A stretch of 64,000 nt of DNA from Lactarius indigo (lineage: Eukaryota; Basidiomycota; Agaricomycetes; Russulales; Russulaceae). The notes beneath the pieces were generated by a model. The model was not told the origin of the DNA, searched no databases, and saw nothing but the letters and a program-made list of their open reading frames with translations. Location of the stretch: contig JAFKAC010000021.1 in assembly GCA_025766275.1 (NCBI GenBank), forward strand, positions 248,001 through 312,000. The letters run 5' to 3'. Each line of letters opens with the position of its first letter. Positions within the stretch are counted from its first letter, which is position 1. The position numbers and the translations under genes are program-made. This document shows, in pieces, positions 1-12,500 of the stretch.

Positions 1-57
1 CCTAATGCAAAAGGAGGTTACGATCGTGGGATGCGCAGGTGGAGTCGGAGAACATAC

Positions 58-643
58 CAGATGCTATCGTAAATGCGCCCGCGTTAAAGGACGCATATCC
101 CCATGCGTTACAAATGTTTCGCATAAACAAATGCGAGTGGAGACCGAATTCGTTATGCGCGAGGAAGGCCAACGCGAGGGAAATGCCTTGCCAATATGCC
201 TCTAGTCTCACAGAAACGGAAAGGCATAAAGGAAGCAGCATCCAACGCAGAATGCGTGCATTGTCAACAGATATGAGGCTTGAAGGGATGGGCCTCCAGG
301 GTTTGTTTGACGAGTCCTCCTCAGGGTCCAGGCTCTGATTTGAGACACAAAATTGAAGCAAGTGCAGCCATGTCCAAAGCATGGCAAACAACATGCGATC
401 AGGAGTCGTGCTAGGTGATGCGAGATAAGCAAAAAAGGTCTGCAGTAGGTGAGTGGATGGGGATAAAGTCGTGAGCAGAGAGGGACATACGACCGGTAAC
501 ACGATAGTCTTGAGATCGGAGCGGGTGAAGAGGAAGAGAATCCTTGGATAGTTTTCCAAGGGCCGTGACACGCGCAGACCCACACTCCATGGAATGTGCA
601 GAGATGGAGAGTGCCCAAATGCTGGCAGAGGGAATGCGGACAT
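58..643 (-). CDS. UbiA-family prenyltransferase, 5' part only
   Basis: Membrane prenyltransferase of the UbiA superfamily, which transfers isoprenoid chains to acceptors or, in some fungal members, cyclises terpenes. Reading from the ATG at 643 there are 195 codons before a good splice donor (GTATGT, starting at base 57 on the minus strand). The rest of the gene lies beyond base 1. Visible features are the N-terminal FLFTRSDLKT segment, a first catalytic-region motif NQSLDPEEDSSNKPWRPIPS (the place of the Asp-rich NDxxDxxxD motif) and a later NEFGLHSHLFMRN segment typical of fungal members. Hydrophobic helices surround both motifs. Without the intron stop the frame is open throughout. The exact substrate cannot be told. 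An upstream start or a short first exon cannot be excluded. Confidence 0.7.
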
Positions 644-2864
644 GTCGAGGATGAACGGAGGGAGGGGGGAAGGAGGATGGCTGGGCGGTGAGCGGCGAGT
701 GAGTGGGCTGGAGCGCCAACTTATAACTTCGTAACGATCCCACTAACATCATCCCAAGACCAGAGAAGCGAAAGCATGGCACAAGGTTAGATCTAGGGCG
801 GAGTTACCTTTTTGGGGGACTGGATGTGCAAGTCATGGGCCATGCAAAAGAAGCCAGGGGCCAGGGCGCACGCAGACTGGGAATCGGAAAGATCTGATCG
901 TAAGTACGAGCGTATGGAGGTGTGAATGAAATTGTATCCCCATCCAGAACATTGATAGTCGACATGCCAAAGATCTTCCGCACAAATACACAGCATGCCA
1001 TGTGGGGAAAAAAATTGCGCACAGCTGTTTAAACCGGTGAGTGTCGACCACGTCTAGTCTGCCACGCAACTGGGGGGTCGATTTGCTTCCGAGGTCACCG
1101 GTATAGAAGAGCTGTAGAAGTTATCCAGAGCGCCCGGTTTATTAGCCCTATTGGGCTAGAGGGGAGGGATTCGAAGCCCCAACCCCACCCAGAGTCTGGA
1201 AAAGCTGGACCAGACTCCCGAGTCGGGTTCCTAAACTGTATCATACGTACGAGCCACACGTGATTACGGGTCTCGAGTGGAACTGCAGGTTCTGGTTTCT
1301 GGCAACGCGAAGGAAAGGCCAAGAGGCCACAGCGGGACGTGGTGCCATACGAGACATAATTCCGTGTGTTCAGTTGGTCGCGAGTAAAGTCAGGGAAATG
1401 CTCCCGAGTAGGTTCATGTCACATTGTGACATCTGCCAGAAATAAATAATATAAATAATAACATAATACCGATCGACGGGATGGGGGTGGTGTCATATTG
1501 CTTACGTGTGGCTCAGCTTTAGTGTTCTCCACTTGGTTCTCCACTTATGGCAGAGGGTCCTTAGTGTGATCGACAGTCTCTTGTCCTTTTTCGGCAAGAG
1601 ATCAGTCAACAGTACGAGGTCCAGGTCCCAGGGAGAAAGCATTCCGCCGGCAGAGGGACGCAGTACTGTACGACCTTGCGTATGACGCCCTTGACGAACC
1701 TCAGGCTGCTCGCGCCGGAACACAAGCTGGATCAGATGGCTAGTGCAAAGACCGGTGAACGCAATCCTCAGGTTCAAATATTGGTCATTCGATCACCACT
1801 TGCACGGTATTTGGCTAGATTCGCTTCTGGGAGCTCACTAATTCATTACCAACCCAGATAGCCTCATGAACCTTGCGCAGTAATGAGCGTGGTACGTTCT
1901 GCGCCAATTTAAACTATGTCACACGTAGAGAGCACCCCACTTCTCGAAAGTCGGTAGAAAGGCTTTTTCGGGTCATTTTATTGCGCTTCCCTTCAAGGCG
2001 AACTTCATCACCCTTGAGCGGAGGGTTCGGTCGCCCCATTTTTATTCGGACAAGGCATACAGTACAAGCTCGAAGGGATCTGCATGGGAATATACTTACC
2101 AGTGGCGTCTCATAGACGTGTGCATGTGCTGGCTATGCCAGCGATGAGATACATACATTACGCACGGTGCGCTCCGATCTCCGAGACTCTAGCTCTAGAT
2201 CTGTAGGATTTGACACTTCAGAGAAACCAGGAAAGCACACGGCAGCGAACAGCCAAGCAGCAATTAAAACAACTCTGGCTTAGCCCACCCGTTTTCGAGT
2301 TACAGGTCAAAGAGGGCAATAGTCCCGGATTTTCGCAGGAATTCCGCCTGTTCGAAGCAGGAAAGATGGCGTCGTTCCGTTGGGACACTGTGGGAGCTGT
2401 GTCTTATCCCCTAAAGGTCGTCTCTCGAGAGTCAAGAGGTTTGGATCGCATGGAACACACGACGTTGGGTATGGATACCACCGCCACAGCCACAGGACTC
2501 TCCGCCACAGATCACGATGATTAGACCAAAAGAGGTCTATGTTCGTCCCCACTGGATTTCGGTTTCTCGTTTGCCATTCCCACAGGGAGCTAGTTGAAGA
2601 TTTGTTGCAAAGATGATTTACGAGCCCCGTAGATTTTTTTTAAAAAAAAAGACGCTGATTTCAGTATTGGAAATGAAGCAAAGCTGCTATCATTTGATTA
2701 CGAGCACCAACGTGGCACATGCACATGGCACGAGTCGGAGTGCCCATGATAAACCAGCTTCACCGTTCTCGTTGAGTCGTCGTCCTTGCCACTCCAACTG
2801 CTGCCCACAGCCGACGACATTGAGCTAAGCGAACCCCGAAGGAGTTAACCCCGGCATTTGGCTA
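644..2864. other. Intergenic region, no gene recognised
   Basis: About 2.2 kb between the prenyltransferase (minus) and kelch gene (plus). Only short open frames without recognisable domains are present. It must hold the two divergent promoters. A stretch near 1140-1185 resembles a T-arm but has no tRNA fold. Confidence 0.5.
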
Positions 2865-4645
2865 ATGTCATCGGAGAATGTCACCACAACGCCGCGCCCT
2901 TCGACGCCTCCGTCACCACTGACCTTCTCTCCCGTCGGCTCAGAGAGCATGGCATCAATCCCAGCTATGGCCCTGTCCGGTGTGCATTCCCGCGCGGTGT
3001 CTAGGGATAGTATTCGCCGTGCAATCTCCGCCCATGGTTCCCCCGCCCCCCTCCGTGACATCTCGCTTCCTGGAGCCGACGACCGTTCCCTCACTCCCCC
3101 CGTCTCCGCCATCACCAACGTCGTCCATGCGCCCCGCTCTGCATCCTCGCCCGCGCCCTACGCCAGCACGTCCGCCAGTTCGCTCGGCACGTCCACCCCG
3201 ACGCTCCGCGCATCGAGCTCGTCATCCCGCCCACCGCGTCAGCAATCCGCCTCGAGCCGCTCGACCCCCGGCGACTCCCCGACAAATACAAACGGCTCTA
3301 CGCGCCGGCTCCACACGCCAGGCCCCAACGCGAGCTCAACTTCCCTTTCCGCAGCCGCACGCGAGGCACCCGCCTCCGCTAAGCCCACTCGTGCACCCAC
3401 GCAAGAACCTGCTCCGCGCCTGCGCGCGATCCCCCATCTCCCCAACGTGACGAGCATCGAGTCCGCGCCCCCGCCCTGTGATGTACTGGAGCAAGGCCCC
3501 GGTATGGGGGACGCTCCCGTCGCACGGTTTCCGCGCGCACACCGTCACCCTTGCCGACAACGTAGCGTGGATATTCGGCGGCTGCGACGACAGAGGGTGT
3601 TTTAAGGACATGTGGTGCTTCAATATCGGTGCGTTCTCCATGAGTTAGACACTTTTTGTTTTTTTTTTAGCTGAACGAGGATGGCCTTCACAGAGACGAT
3701 GCAGTGGTCGCATCCTGAGATGCAGGGCGACCTGCCCCCGCCGTGTCGCGCGCACTCTGCGACGCTCGTTGGTCGCAAGATCGTCATCATAGGTGGTGGA
3801 GAAGGCGCGTCATACTACAACAGCGTACACGTCTTCGACATCTCCACGCGGCGCTGGTCGCGCCCAACGTTCACGACCACGGAGGTTCCCCCGCCACGGC
3901 GCGCGCACACGACGGTGCTGTACCAGAACAAGATATGGGTATTCGGCGGTGGGAACGGCCTGCAGGCGCTGAACGACGTCTGGACGCTCGATGTTGGCAC
4001 CTCGCTCGACAGGATGAAGTGGGAACAGGTCGCGATCACAGGGCGCAAACGCCCCTCACCGCGCGGATACCATACCGCCAACCTCGTGCAGAACATGATG
4101 ATCGTCGTCGGAGGGAGCGACGGACGCGAGTGTTTTCAGGACATCTGGTGTCTCAACCTCGGTACGTGTTGCCGCCATTTTTTCCAAGGCCCCGGACCAG
4201 CTCTTTCTCTTGCGATTGTTCCTGAAGCATGCACAGATGCGGCGGTCTGGACCCAGGTCAAGCCAGATGCCCTGCACCGACGCCTGTCGCACTCTGCGGC
4301 GCAAGTGGGCTCGTACCTTTTCATTTCCGGAGGCCACGACGGTTCCGAGTATACCCCGGAATTGCTACTCTTTAATCTCGGTCAGCTTTTCTCTCTCTGA
4401 CTCGTGGTAATAATTCCGTTCGTCTCATTCGGAACACAACAGTGTCATTACAGTACGAACCCCGTGCGAGGCTCGGCCGCGCACCGACGCCACGTGGTTA
4501 TCATGCTTCGCTCCTCGCTGACTCGCGGCTCTTCATCTTTGGTGGGTTTAACGGACATGACGTCTTTGATGACGTGCACATCCTCGACCTCGCCGCTGCT
4601 GCGTATCTCCCCCAGGTGACCAGCTTTAGCATTGACGCACAATGA
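2865..4645 (+). CDS. Kelch-repeat beta-propeller protein (one apparent +1 frame break)
   Basis: Conserved basidiomycete kelch protein, probably a scaffold or regulator of the Ral2/Tea1/Kel type. The N-terminal ~200 residues are Ser/Thr/Pro-rich and look disordered. Kelch repeats follow, with GG pairs (IFGGCD, IIGGGEG, VFGGGNG, VVGGSDG, ISGGHDG, IFGGFNG) and PRGYH/RAHT blade motifs. I read introns at 3629-3693, 4162-4236 and 4381-4442, all GT-AG and all restoring the expected protein (for example NIE-TMQW across the first). The C-terminus ends ...LPQVTSFSIDAQ at the TGA 4643-4645. The reading frame shifts by one between the disordered part and the first blade (around 3473-3480). Dropping one C gives the expected PPVMYWSKAP. 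This is either a sequencing error or an inactivating mutation. Confidence 0.8.
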
Positions 4646-5585
4646 TGTACCATGACCCATGACCCCACCCCCGATTCTGCCTGACCATCTTTCGTTTCCA
4701 TCTTTGCATACCACTATCTATCGCCCCTCCCCCCCGCTCCCTTTTTGTTTTTTTTAAAAACAAACAAAAACATTCTGTGACATGTGGATTAATAATTCCT
4801 TTCTCTGTCTAATTTTTTTTTTTTTGGGTGCTTTCATACCCAGCTTCGCGTTCAGGTCGGGATTGTGGATCATGTTGTGGATTGTGGACCAAATAAAAAC
4901 AAATAAACGACGTTGGCTTCCGGACGCCACCATGACCCCAAGCAAGCACCGAGGGCGGTGTCTGTCAAATTTTTTTTGTGAGATTACAGTAAAGTCCTAT
5001 CCTATGAGCGGGAAATGGGCGCTAATCGCCGAGCGAAGGGCTCATTTGATCATGATAGTGAACCTTGCGCCGCAGCCCCACGATGGCGTGTGTCCGATGT
5101 CGCCACAAAGTTCCGGCTTAACTTGAACCCAGCTCCATGATCGATCATTATAGCGCCACCCTCTGAACTCACCACATGCTAGACATACATAGTATCATGG
5201 CAACTCGATTCGCAACGGAATTTTGTTCAAGGAGCTTCTTATCAGGCGACCAAACCTGCTTCGAAACCTCATGCTCATGGCACAGCGTCATGTTCACATG
5301 GCTATTCACGCCAACGGCCAGGCCCCAGAACGTCGCACATACACATGGGTGTTGCCAGCGAAGACACCATTTGAATTTCGGTGAAAGTAAAAATTCGAGG
5401 TGGGTGGGCAAAACGTGTCAGTAAAAAAATTCAGGCCAAATGGAGGGAAAAAAAAAAGCATGAGGTAACCAACAACAAAGGATGGGAAAGGATACAAGCG
5501 AGGAACAGAACATGTTACGATATGGTGTCAGTGTGGCATGCGCATGGGTTGCGAGCCATGAGGGGATCCTCTTCCTTCCTCTTCT
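4646..5585. other. Convergent intergenic region, nothing recognised
   Basis: Between the 3' ends of the kelch gene and the minus-strand GMC gene. It is AT-rich in parts, with T and A runs near 4740-4760 and 4810-4825, plausible transcript end regions. No coding signal seen. Confidence 0.5.
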
Positions 5586-8305
5586 TTACGCACCACTTTT
5601 GATTATATCGGCCGCCTTTTCGGCGACGGCGACAACCGCTGCGACCGGGTGTCCGCTGATCTGGTTTGGGAATACGGATGCGTCGGCGACAGCGGAGGCC
5701 CTTCACGCCAAACACGCGGAGATGAGAATCGACGACACCTGTTTCAGGCGAAGCACCGATACGTGCGGTGGACGTCTGTAAAATTTAGCCGTGAGTTCGT
5801 ACGTTACTTACATAAGCGTGAGGGAAGGTGGGGATAAGTCGGCAGGAACGTACAGGGTGGAACGCGGCGCTGCAGTGACTCCGGATGAATTCCTTTATCT
5901 CCTCGTCCGTAACCTGGAAAATGTCACAACGGGGTGAGAATTACAGAAGGGGTGATGTGATTGTGTACGTACTCGGTCAGGGTCGGCGTCGCCCATGTAG
6001 AAGAAGTCTTCCTTGTCAACCGAGTCGGCTTTGGGTTCGAGGACGCCTTTGACACGTTCCGCGCGGCCGATACGCATGGAAAACCGTACTCCGCGCACGA
6101 GGAGATTCATGTCGTTCTCCGAAGAAAAGAAGCTGTTAAACTTAGATGTCAGGGTAACGCGAAGCCGTCGGACACTTAGTGCATCGTACTTGGGATCGAT
6201 GTCCGGCTTGTCGTATACGCTTGCTGACTTGAGCGTGATGGTCCCGGAGCTCTCGGGTTTCAGGACGACAGGACCCTGCGAAGTAAGCCTGTAAGTCCTG
6301 AAAGTACGGAGTCAAACTGCCGCCAGGTCTCACGAAAGTCGCCCCATATATGCCCGATGGTGTCTGGGTGTTAAAACCTGCGATGACGAGCGCGAAGATA
6401 ACAATCTCGAGGTCGGGAGTTTTCGGTCCAGCTTTATTGCTCCGGACCGGCACATTGCTGGAAGACTTCGAACCATATGGAAGTCTTCACATATCAACTG
6501 CTCAACACAACGTTTACCGTACTGGAGGACGTAGGTACACGTACTTATCGTCGTCGACGCGAATAAAGGCGGCGGCCGGGAGTAGCAAGGGTGGTCATCG
6601 GACCCTTACTGAACAGAAACCACTGTAACATCGCGAACGGCCGCCCGAACGGGCGAGTTGAGGAAATCAAGCGTGTATCCAGGCTTGCCACGAGCGCAGA
6701 CGGGGCCAGACGAAATATGCTAAGCGCAGGCAGTCAAAAAACTATGAAAAACCTTCCACACACGTGGAGAGACAGCTCACGTCATAATAGTTCTTGCCGA
6801 CCTGTGACAGGTCTTTCACTGCTTTGATACCAACCTTCGATAATTCTTCTTGTGGGCCAATTCCCGAGAGAAGTAGAAGGTGGGGAGTCCCAACCGTGCC
6901 GGCACTAAGAATGACCTCACGAGTGGCACGGACACGGTATTTCGGGGACTTGGAGGACTTGGACACTTCGACGCCAATCGCGCAGGGTTCCGGACCGGAT
7001 TCGTCGAACAGAATTTTCTCGACTATGGTATTGACCGCGATAGTGAGATTGGGACGACTTAGAACATTGGGAGGCAAGTAGGCATTGGCGGTCGAGTTGC
7101 CTGAAATTCGGTCAGCTGAGGCTCCTAAATAGTGGGATCGAACCCCCAAGTAACGTACGTTTTCCTTTGTCAATAAAGGAGACGAATGTGGATGCACCGA
7201 TTTGTCCCTTCGCTGTATTGAAGTCACTGGATTGACGTCAGTACCGCACGTCGACGACTAGCCGAAAAAGTATCCCCTACGAATGCGTTTAGCACCAAGC
7301 TCATCGCAAGCATCAAGAAGGATATCGGTTATTGGCTAGAAGAACAACTCATTCGTCTGGATCGCGCTTAATAGAAAATCTAAACACACCACCTGTGTCG
7401 GAGTGGCCTATCTTCCATGGTCCGTTAGAGCCATGATCTGAAGCTACAACACCAGGATGTTGAGGGTGAGGTGTGTAATTTTCTGATTTGATGAAGTAAC
7501 TGAGGATAGCAAGCGGAATGAACACCCGTGGACCACGTTGATCACTGGGTGGTACATCACTCACGGATGCAGGTCTTTGTAACCCCACCCAGTGGCCCCT
7601 AGTCGTTCCCATTCGTCAAAGTCTAATAGAGATGTCAGACGTCAAGCTAAGGAACCATCATACGGATGCTCACCATCGGGAGAACAATGCTGATACATCA
7701 TGGCGTTAATTCCGCTGCAGAAAACCCAGTCCATCAGCTTACGGCTACGAGAGCGCGAATAAGTTAATACTGACCTGCAACCTCCAAGGATCTTCCCACG
7801 GGGGCAATCATGCGGGCGGTTTCCAGCTCGCGGTTGAGTCCTTTTCGTCGGCCAAAATCTCAATATACAGAGGCAGACCGTCCAGGGAGTTTACGTACAC
7901 CGTTTTAAAGTCCCAATCTACCGACGTTTTCAGAGTTTTTGGCCAGGCAAGAGGTATATGCGTAAGGAGCTCTTTCTCGTGGCTGAGGATGTGACGACAA
8001 TGTTTGATACACGGCGACGAAGTTATGTGCGTGGCACGTACTTGTTCCCAGCCTCAATCAAGAGGACCGTCACGCCTGGGTCCTCCGAAAGGCGCGACGC
8101 GAGCACTGAACCAGCCGAACCTTGCGACAACGACAATTCACGTGAGTATCGAAGTCGTACCGCAATCCCACCAACCGACACATGACGTACCTCCACCAAC
8201 AATCACATAATCATACGCTTTCCAGCTGTTTCTGTCGTCGTCTTTTCCCTTGATTTCTGTTGCGCAGATGCTTGGGTCAGAGACGTAAGAGTGCGAGGAG
8301 CCCAT
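5586..8305 (-). pseudogene. GMC oxidoreductase, intracellular type, with several +1 frame breaks
   Basis: FAD-dependent glucose-methanol-choline family alcohol oxidase/dehydrogenase. From the ATG at 8305 the protein begins without a signal peptide and reaches the dinucleotide fold [19 protein letters not shown] across an intron. Then come PRGKILGGCSGINAMMYQHC, the second GMC signature GTVGTPHLLLLSGIGP (around 6880-6930), ENDMNLLVRG, the catalytic-His motif AAFHP-TSTARIGAS split by an intron, and a C-terminus ending IIKSGA with stop at 5586-5588. More than ten short introns can be placed. Three single-base insertions break the frame, near 6640, 6577 and 5691. An in-frame TAG near 7270 is avoided if a 54 base intron is spliced there. 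With those corrected it would be a normal full-length GMC protein, so it is either recently dead or mis-sequenced. Confidence 0.75.
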
Positions 8306-10104
8306 TGGGTGCGGTTATTCCCACATGACGCCCATTGGCACAGGGTTAAGTAGTTGGACTGGACCACGCCATTACATAATGCATATCAGTCTTCTGTTCT
8401 TCCATTCCGTTTTTGTATTGTGCGCAGCTTGGTGCGCAGGGCCGTGTCTGCGCGACAGACGCCTCTAGACTGATTCTGACGCGAACTGGAAAATGCAAAG
8501 CTGTAGTTGTGTCGCTTGATCAGGTGTTCGGCAATTCGGCTAGGCAAGGTGATCGGTACAAAATAAGAGGAACGGAGGCAAATACGATTGCTTACGTGGG
8601 CACTATTGCGTCAGAGTCTTGGCCGTGAGAAGATGTCAACACAGCTTCAGCAACGGCTGCTTTATACGTCTTCAACGGTGTTTCTGGTGTCGTAGGAAAT
8701 TTCGGAAAAGCCCAAACAAGATCTTGCGATGTCATCAGTGAGAAGCACTTCCTCAAAACCCTATCTTGATTCGAGCACCTCGCGACTATCTCCGCGCGGA
8801 TCACAATATTGTTGCCATCTCCTAGTCGCATCCCGATGATGTATTCGTAGAGAGTGTAAGTGCACACAAAGTTACGAGCAGCTGACACGTAGGTTTTGTG
8901 TTTTTACGACAGGCCCATGCCCTGTCAGGTCAGTCGGGGTAATAACTAAGGAGCCTGAAGGTAGACTCAGTTCGAAGCGACACCTGGTTCAGGCGTGCTT
9001 GCGGAAAACGTGCAGCATATTGTCTGGTTGGCATCTCTTTACTCAGAAATGGTACTCAGGATGCTGGCGATCAGCTTTTCCAAAGTTTCACTCCATGCGG
9101 CCGAGAACATTACAGGGTATAATCATCTCTGCGAAGTATTGAGTGATGACGCGATGACGGCGGACCGCCATGTCCTACTAGTGCAATATTGTTCGACCAT
9201 GGCCATACAGACAACGCGATCTGGGGACCAACAACTGACGATGGCCACTTCAACGTAAGTTATATGCAAGGATGCCAGGATCGAACCAATCTTGGGGACC
9301 ATGGTGGATGCAACCCAAATCTAATCAAGTGGCAAGAGGTATGTTGCTCCCTGTCTTCCACTTGACCCCGGCGGCACCCTTTAGTTTTTCACTACAGCTT
9401 CTAGCCTACACGATAGTGGCCGTCTCCCAAAACTTCGCGCGTGATGACTGTTGGCTCGTTCACAGAACTGTGGACGTTTTCTTGTGAGTTTACGCCCTTT
9501 GTATATATCCATAACGGCAGGATGCACGCAGGTCGGGAAGGGGTTCCCATGTCGATTTTCGGCAGTACGCGATAACTTATGTTCGGCATTTATGTACACA
9601 GCAAGTCGTGGAGCACGCAGACCATCCGGTCGACTACTCAAGGACGCTCTCGCAACTAGCGACTCAATCTTGGCCTAGACTCACGCAAATTTACTCGCCG
9701 TGCATCGCCATAGCCAGGTGAATCGTGTCTCATAGCCAATGTAGCCACATCTTGTCTCGGATGATCATGAGCGCCCCTTCAATTTTCATACGCGTACTGC
9801 ATAGTATCATATTGAGTGGCCGGATGCGGCGTCAGGGGAATGAAGTGACGTTCATGCAGAGGGTTGTGTCACTTGTATCACCGGAAAACTTCTTCGACCC
9901 CTACACAATCCCAATGGTATGGTACAAGAGAGAGGCAACGAGCACACACGACTGGGCGAAAAACTTTTTCTGGGGATACGTACTAGTGTCCTGGGACACC
10001 CTGTGTCCAGATGTGCTACACAGGCAAGCTCGAAACAATATAAATGGATCATGAAACTGGAATCTCGTCACGGTGCGATGAGGTAAAAAGTAAAATATCT
10101 GTGT
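8306..10104. other. Unassigned 1.8 kb between two minus-strand genes
   Basis: No recognisable gene. An open frame of 98 codons at 8592-8888 (minus) and one of 109 codons at 9725-10054 (plus) match nothing I know and have no clear splice partners. The first 100-200 bases above 8305 should hold the GMC promoter. Confidence 0.4.
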
Positions 10105-12074
10105 CTAGACCATAGACCCAGGCGCTCTTCCTGTTATACTGCGGGATTCGAGGGGGGGATGAATGGCTGGCGGTAACACGGCGTCCTCGATGGGCTCCGG
10201 ACGTGGGCGAACAACCAACCATATACCCAAACACATCATGATCAGTATGGCGGCTGCAGGAAAGAGCGTACAAAGGAGTAAAACGAGGGGAAGATCAGAA
10301 AAAATCATCCAAAATCCCTGCATCGAAAATAGGAGCAATGCCCAGACGAACAACGCCTGCGGAAGGCTATGAACCATCGCAATTGGCTGGCAACCATAGC
10401 TCGTGTTCCAGTGTTTCAGATATGCAACCTGTTAAACTTCGAGTTACAAACACTGAGCGGAAAGGCGTTAAATGCTCACCGATGTTGGGATGTTCATATT
10501 AAGAAGTCTCTGCTGTCGTTGCAAAAGGAACGATGTCACGGCGAGGTCAAAGACGCAGAGAAACAACTGACGCTTTGATCAGGCCTGAGGAAGAAGACGC
10601 AAACATACTCGCGCTGCAGATTACAAGACATTAGCTGGGGTCCCTCCGGATTGGGTGAAGGCCTCTTCACCTGAGAAGTGCCAAGGTCTTGGAGGACGGG
10701 TTTAGTAAGGACGCCCCTAACAGCTGCGACCCAACTTACTGATGACCTCGTCAGCTTCAAATCTTCAACCGTATCAGAAGCGTGCTCGCGCCAGCAGGAC
10801 GCTGTCAACGGGTTGGTCTATCCAAAAGCTCTTGAACCGCGCTTCATAGCGATCAGGGAAGCCGAAAAGAAGCACTTTTCGATATGATTGCCAAGACAAG
10901 GCCCCATCCACCTTCACATACTCCTAAGGTAGATGGACTAGAGGACGATTGGTAGTGCTCAGGCTCCTCGTCGGAATGGATAAAGGATCGATGGTTTGCT
11001 ACAGTAGAAAGGATCGTGAGGGGTATCACAGTCTGTAGATGCATACAGCTTACCGACAGTCGCCCATAACGTAGCGACGTAAATGGTGACATGAGGGCTA
11101 GAAACACGATCTGCCAAGAACCAGTCAACTGAAGGCCACGCAGGATATACTAAGCGAGGCACCTTTGCTACGCTCGAGAAGATCGACAAACTCTCTACAC
11201 TCTTCAAAAGTGTACGGAAAAGTAAGTGTCTCTGACGTAGGGGCATCTTGCCCTGTGTCAGGCTCGGATGCATTGCAGACAAGGTGTTCAAGTCCCTATC
11301 TCACCTTTGTGGGCATGCAAAAAAACGACTTGTATCTCATTCAGAGCCTTCGCAGCATATTGAGAAGCAGTTCCGGGGAAAAGCCCAACATGAATCCAGT
11401 AATTTTCCTCCAGGGAGTATTCTGGACACAATTTTTCAACTCACTCGAATAGATGTAGTATATTCGAAACATACGGAGATAACTCCTCGAGTTGGAGGAT
11501 GGAAGTCCAACGCCGATATTGTTAAACGTGTGCAGCCAAAAGACGGTGCGAAGACCATGATCCGCGAAGTAATAGTTGCAAGTGCCTGAATCCTGGTGGA
11601 GTTCGAGGAAAATATGGGAGGTCTCCGGGATGCGGACGCGTTTCTCGATGGCCATATCGCAAATCACGGCCAGCCAGGCATTCAGCTGGTCTGAAACCCC
11701 AGGCTCGGAAACGTCGGCCTCTGTGACAATTGTGATTCCTGCATTCGACCTGCTGTGAGCGTAGCGCTTCCCTTCTGGGTGAGCGGATATTGTCCATTGT
11801 TGGGACTGATATGATGTGCTTCAGGATATTTAGTTACACTGACATTCAGCGAACGTGGACAACTGACTCACGCCGGTAGAAGGTTAGTTCCTGAGGGACC
11901 AATAGTAATAGTCGGAGAAGCATGCACACTAGTAGAACAAGAGTATTTGTGAAGTAACCGTGAGCACGAAAGAGAATCTTTTGCTTACTGCGCAGTGCCT
12001 TTATACCTGGAGTCCTTGATGGTGGAAGGGAGGACCGTGAGCACGTTGGCCTTCTTGGGACTAATATTCTCCAT
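10105..12074 (-). CDS. Basidiomycete WW-like protein with C-terminal membrane segments, function unknown
   Basis: Multi-intron gene starting at the ATG 12074 (MENISPKKANVLTV...). A WW-like segment follows: SQQWTISAHPEGKRYAH, then GITIVTEADV. Next come a YYFADHGLRTVFWLH block, an YSLEENYWIHVGLFP block, LTFPYTFEECREFVDLLERSK, and VTIYVATLWATVANHRSF. The last exon carries two hydrophobic segments (LPQALFVWALLLFSMQGFW and a VLLLCTLFPAAAILIMMCLG run) near 10200-10350. This order of blocks matches an uncharacterised protein family, often in many copies, in mushroom genomes; I recall the family pattern but no function. Introns of about 50-80 bases connect the blocks in frame (for example GTAAGC...CTGTAG splitting WATV-ANHR). 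No clear frame break was found. Individual exon ends in the 10400-10900 part are uncertain. Confidence 0.6.
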
Positions 12075-12173
12075 GACACTAAAATAGTTGTTAATGGAGT
12101 CGCAGGAGAAATGGTGTTCGGGAATGCTGCGAATGAGAAGGATAGTAAGTTACATTTTTATAGGTATGCATAC

Positions 12174-12500
12174 GATGAGGCAGCGCTGGCCGCGATTGTA
12201 GAAGATCAAATACACGACAAGTGATATGAGTATGGTCACCCATAATCACTTTTAGATAATGCGGTGCTGATCGCAAGAAACCAAATACACGGCACAACGC
12301 GCTATCTGGTACTGTAGCCACCACGGTACCGCCTTGGGTACCGCAGCCGTCAACTGACGCCTGGCAATCCGTCGGAACCTACTGTAATGGACGAAAGGCG
12401 TGCCGTATGATCACCTTCAGGTCGATAAGGCGGTGCTAGTCGCAGAAAAACCAAATACACGACACGGTGTGCTATCTACGAGTGTGGTCGCCTGTGATGT
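12174..12500 (+). repeat. Three diverged copies of a ~77 base direct repeat
   Basis: Copies begin near 12174, 12255 and 12424. Each reads roughly GATAAGGCGGTGCTGGTCGC, a few A-rich bases, CCAAATACACGRCAC, a GTGCTATCTG-like stretch and a TGTGGTCACC-like end. The first two are adjacent (81 base spacing). The third is 169 bases further on. It lies just upstream of the WW-like gene. No coding potential seen. Confidence 0.7.

Noticed and set aside
1135..1190. Possible tRNA on the minus strand (GCTTCGAATCCC resembles a T-arm)
   Set aside because: No matching acceptor stem, D-arm or anticodon stem could be drawn.
8592..8888. 98-codon minus-strand frame as a gene
   Set aside because: Protein-like in part, but no motif, partner exons or homology that I can support.
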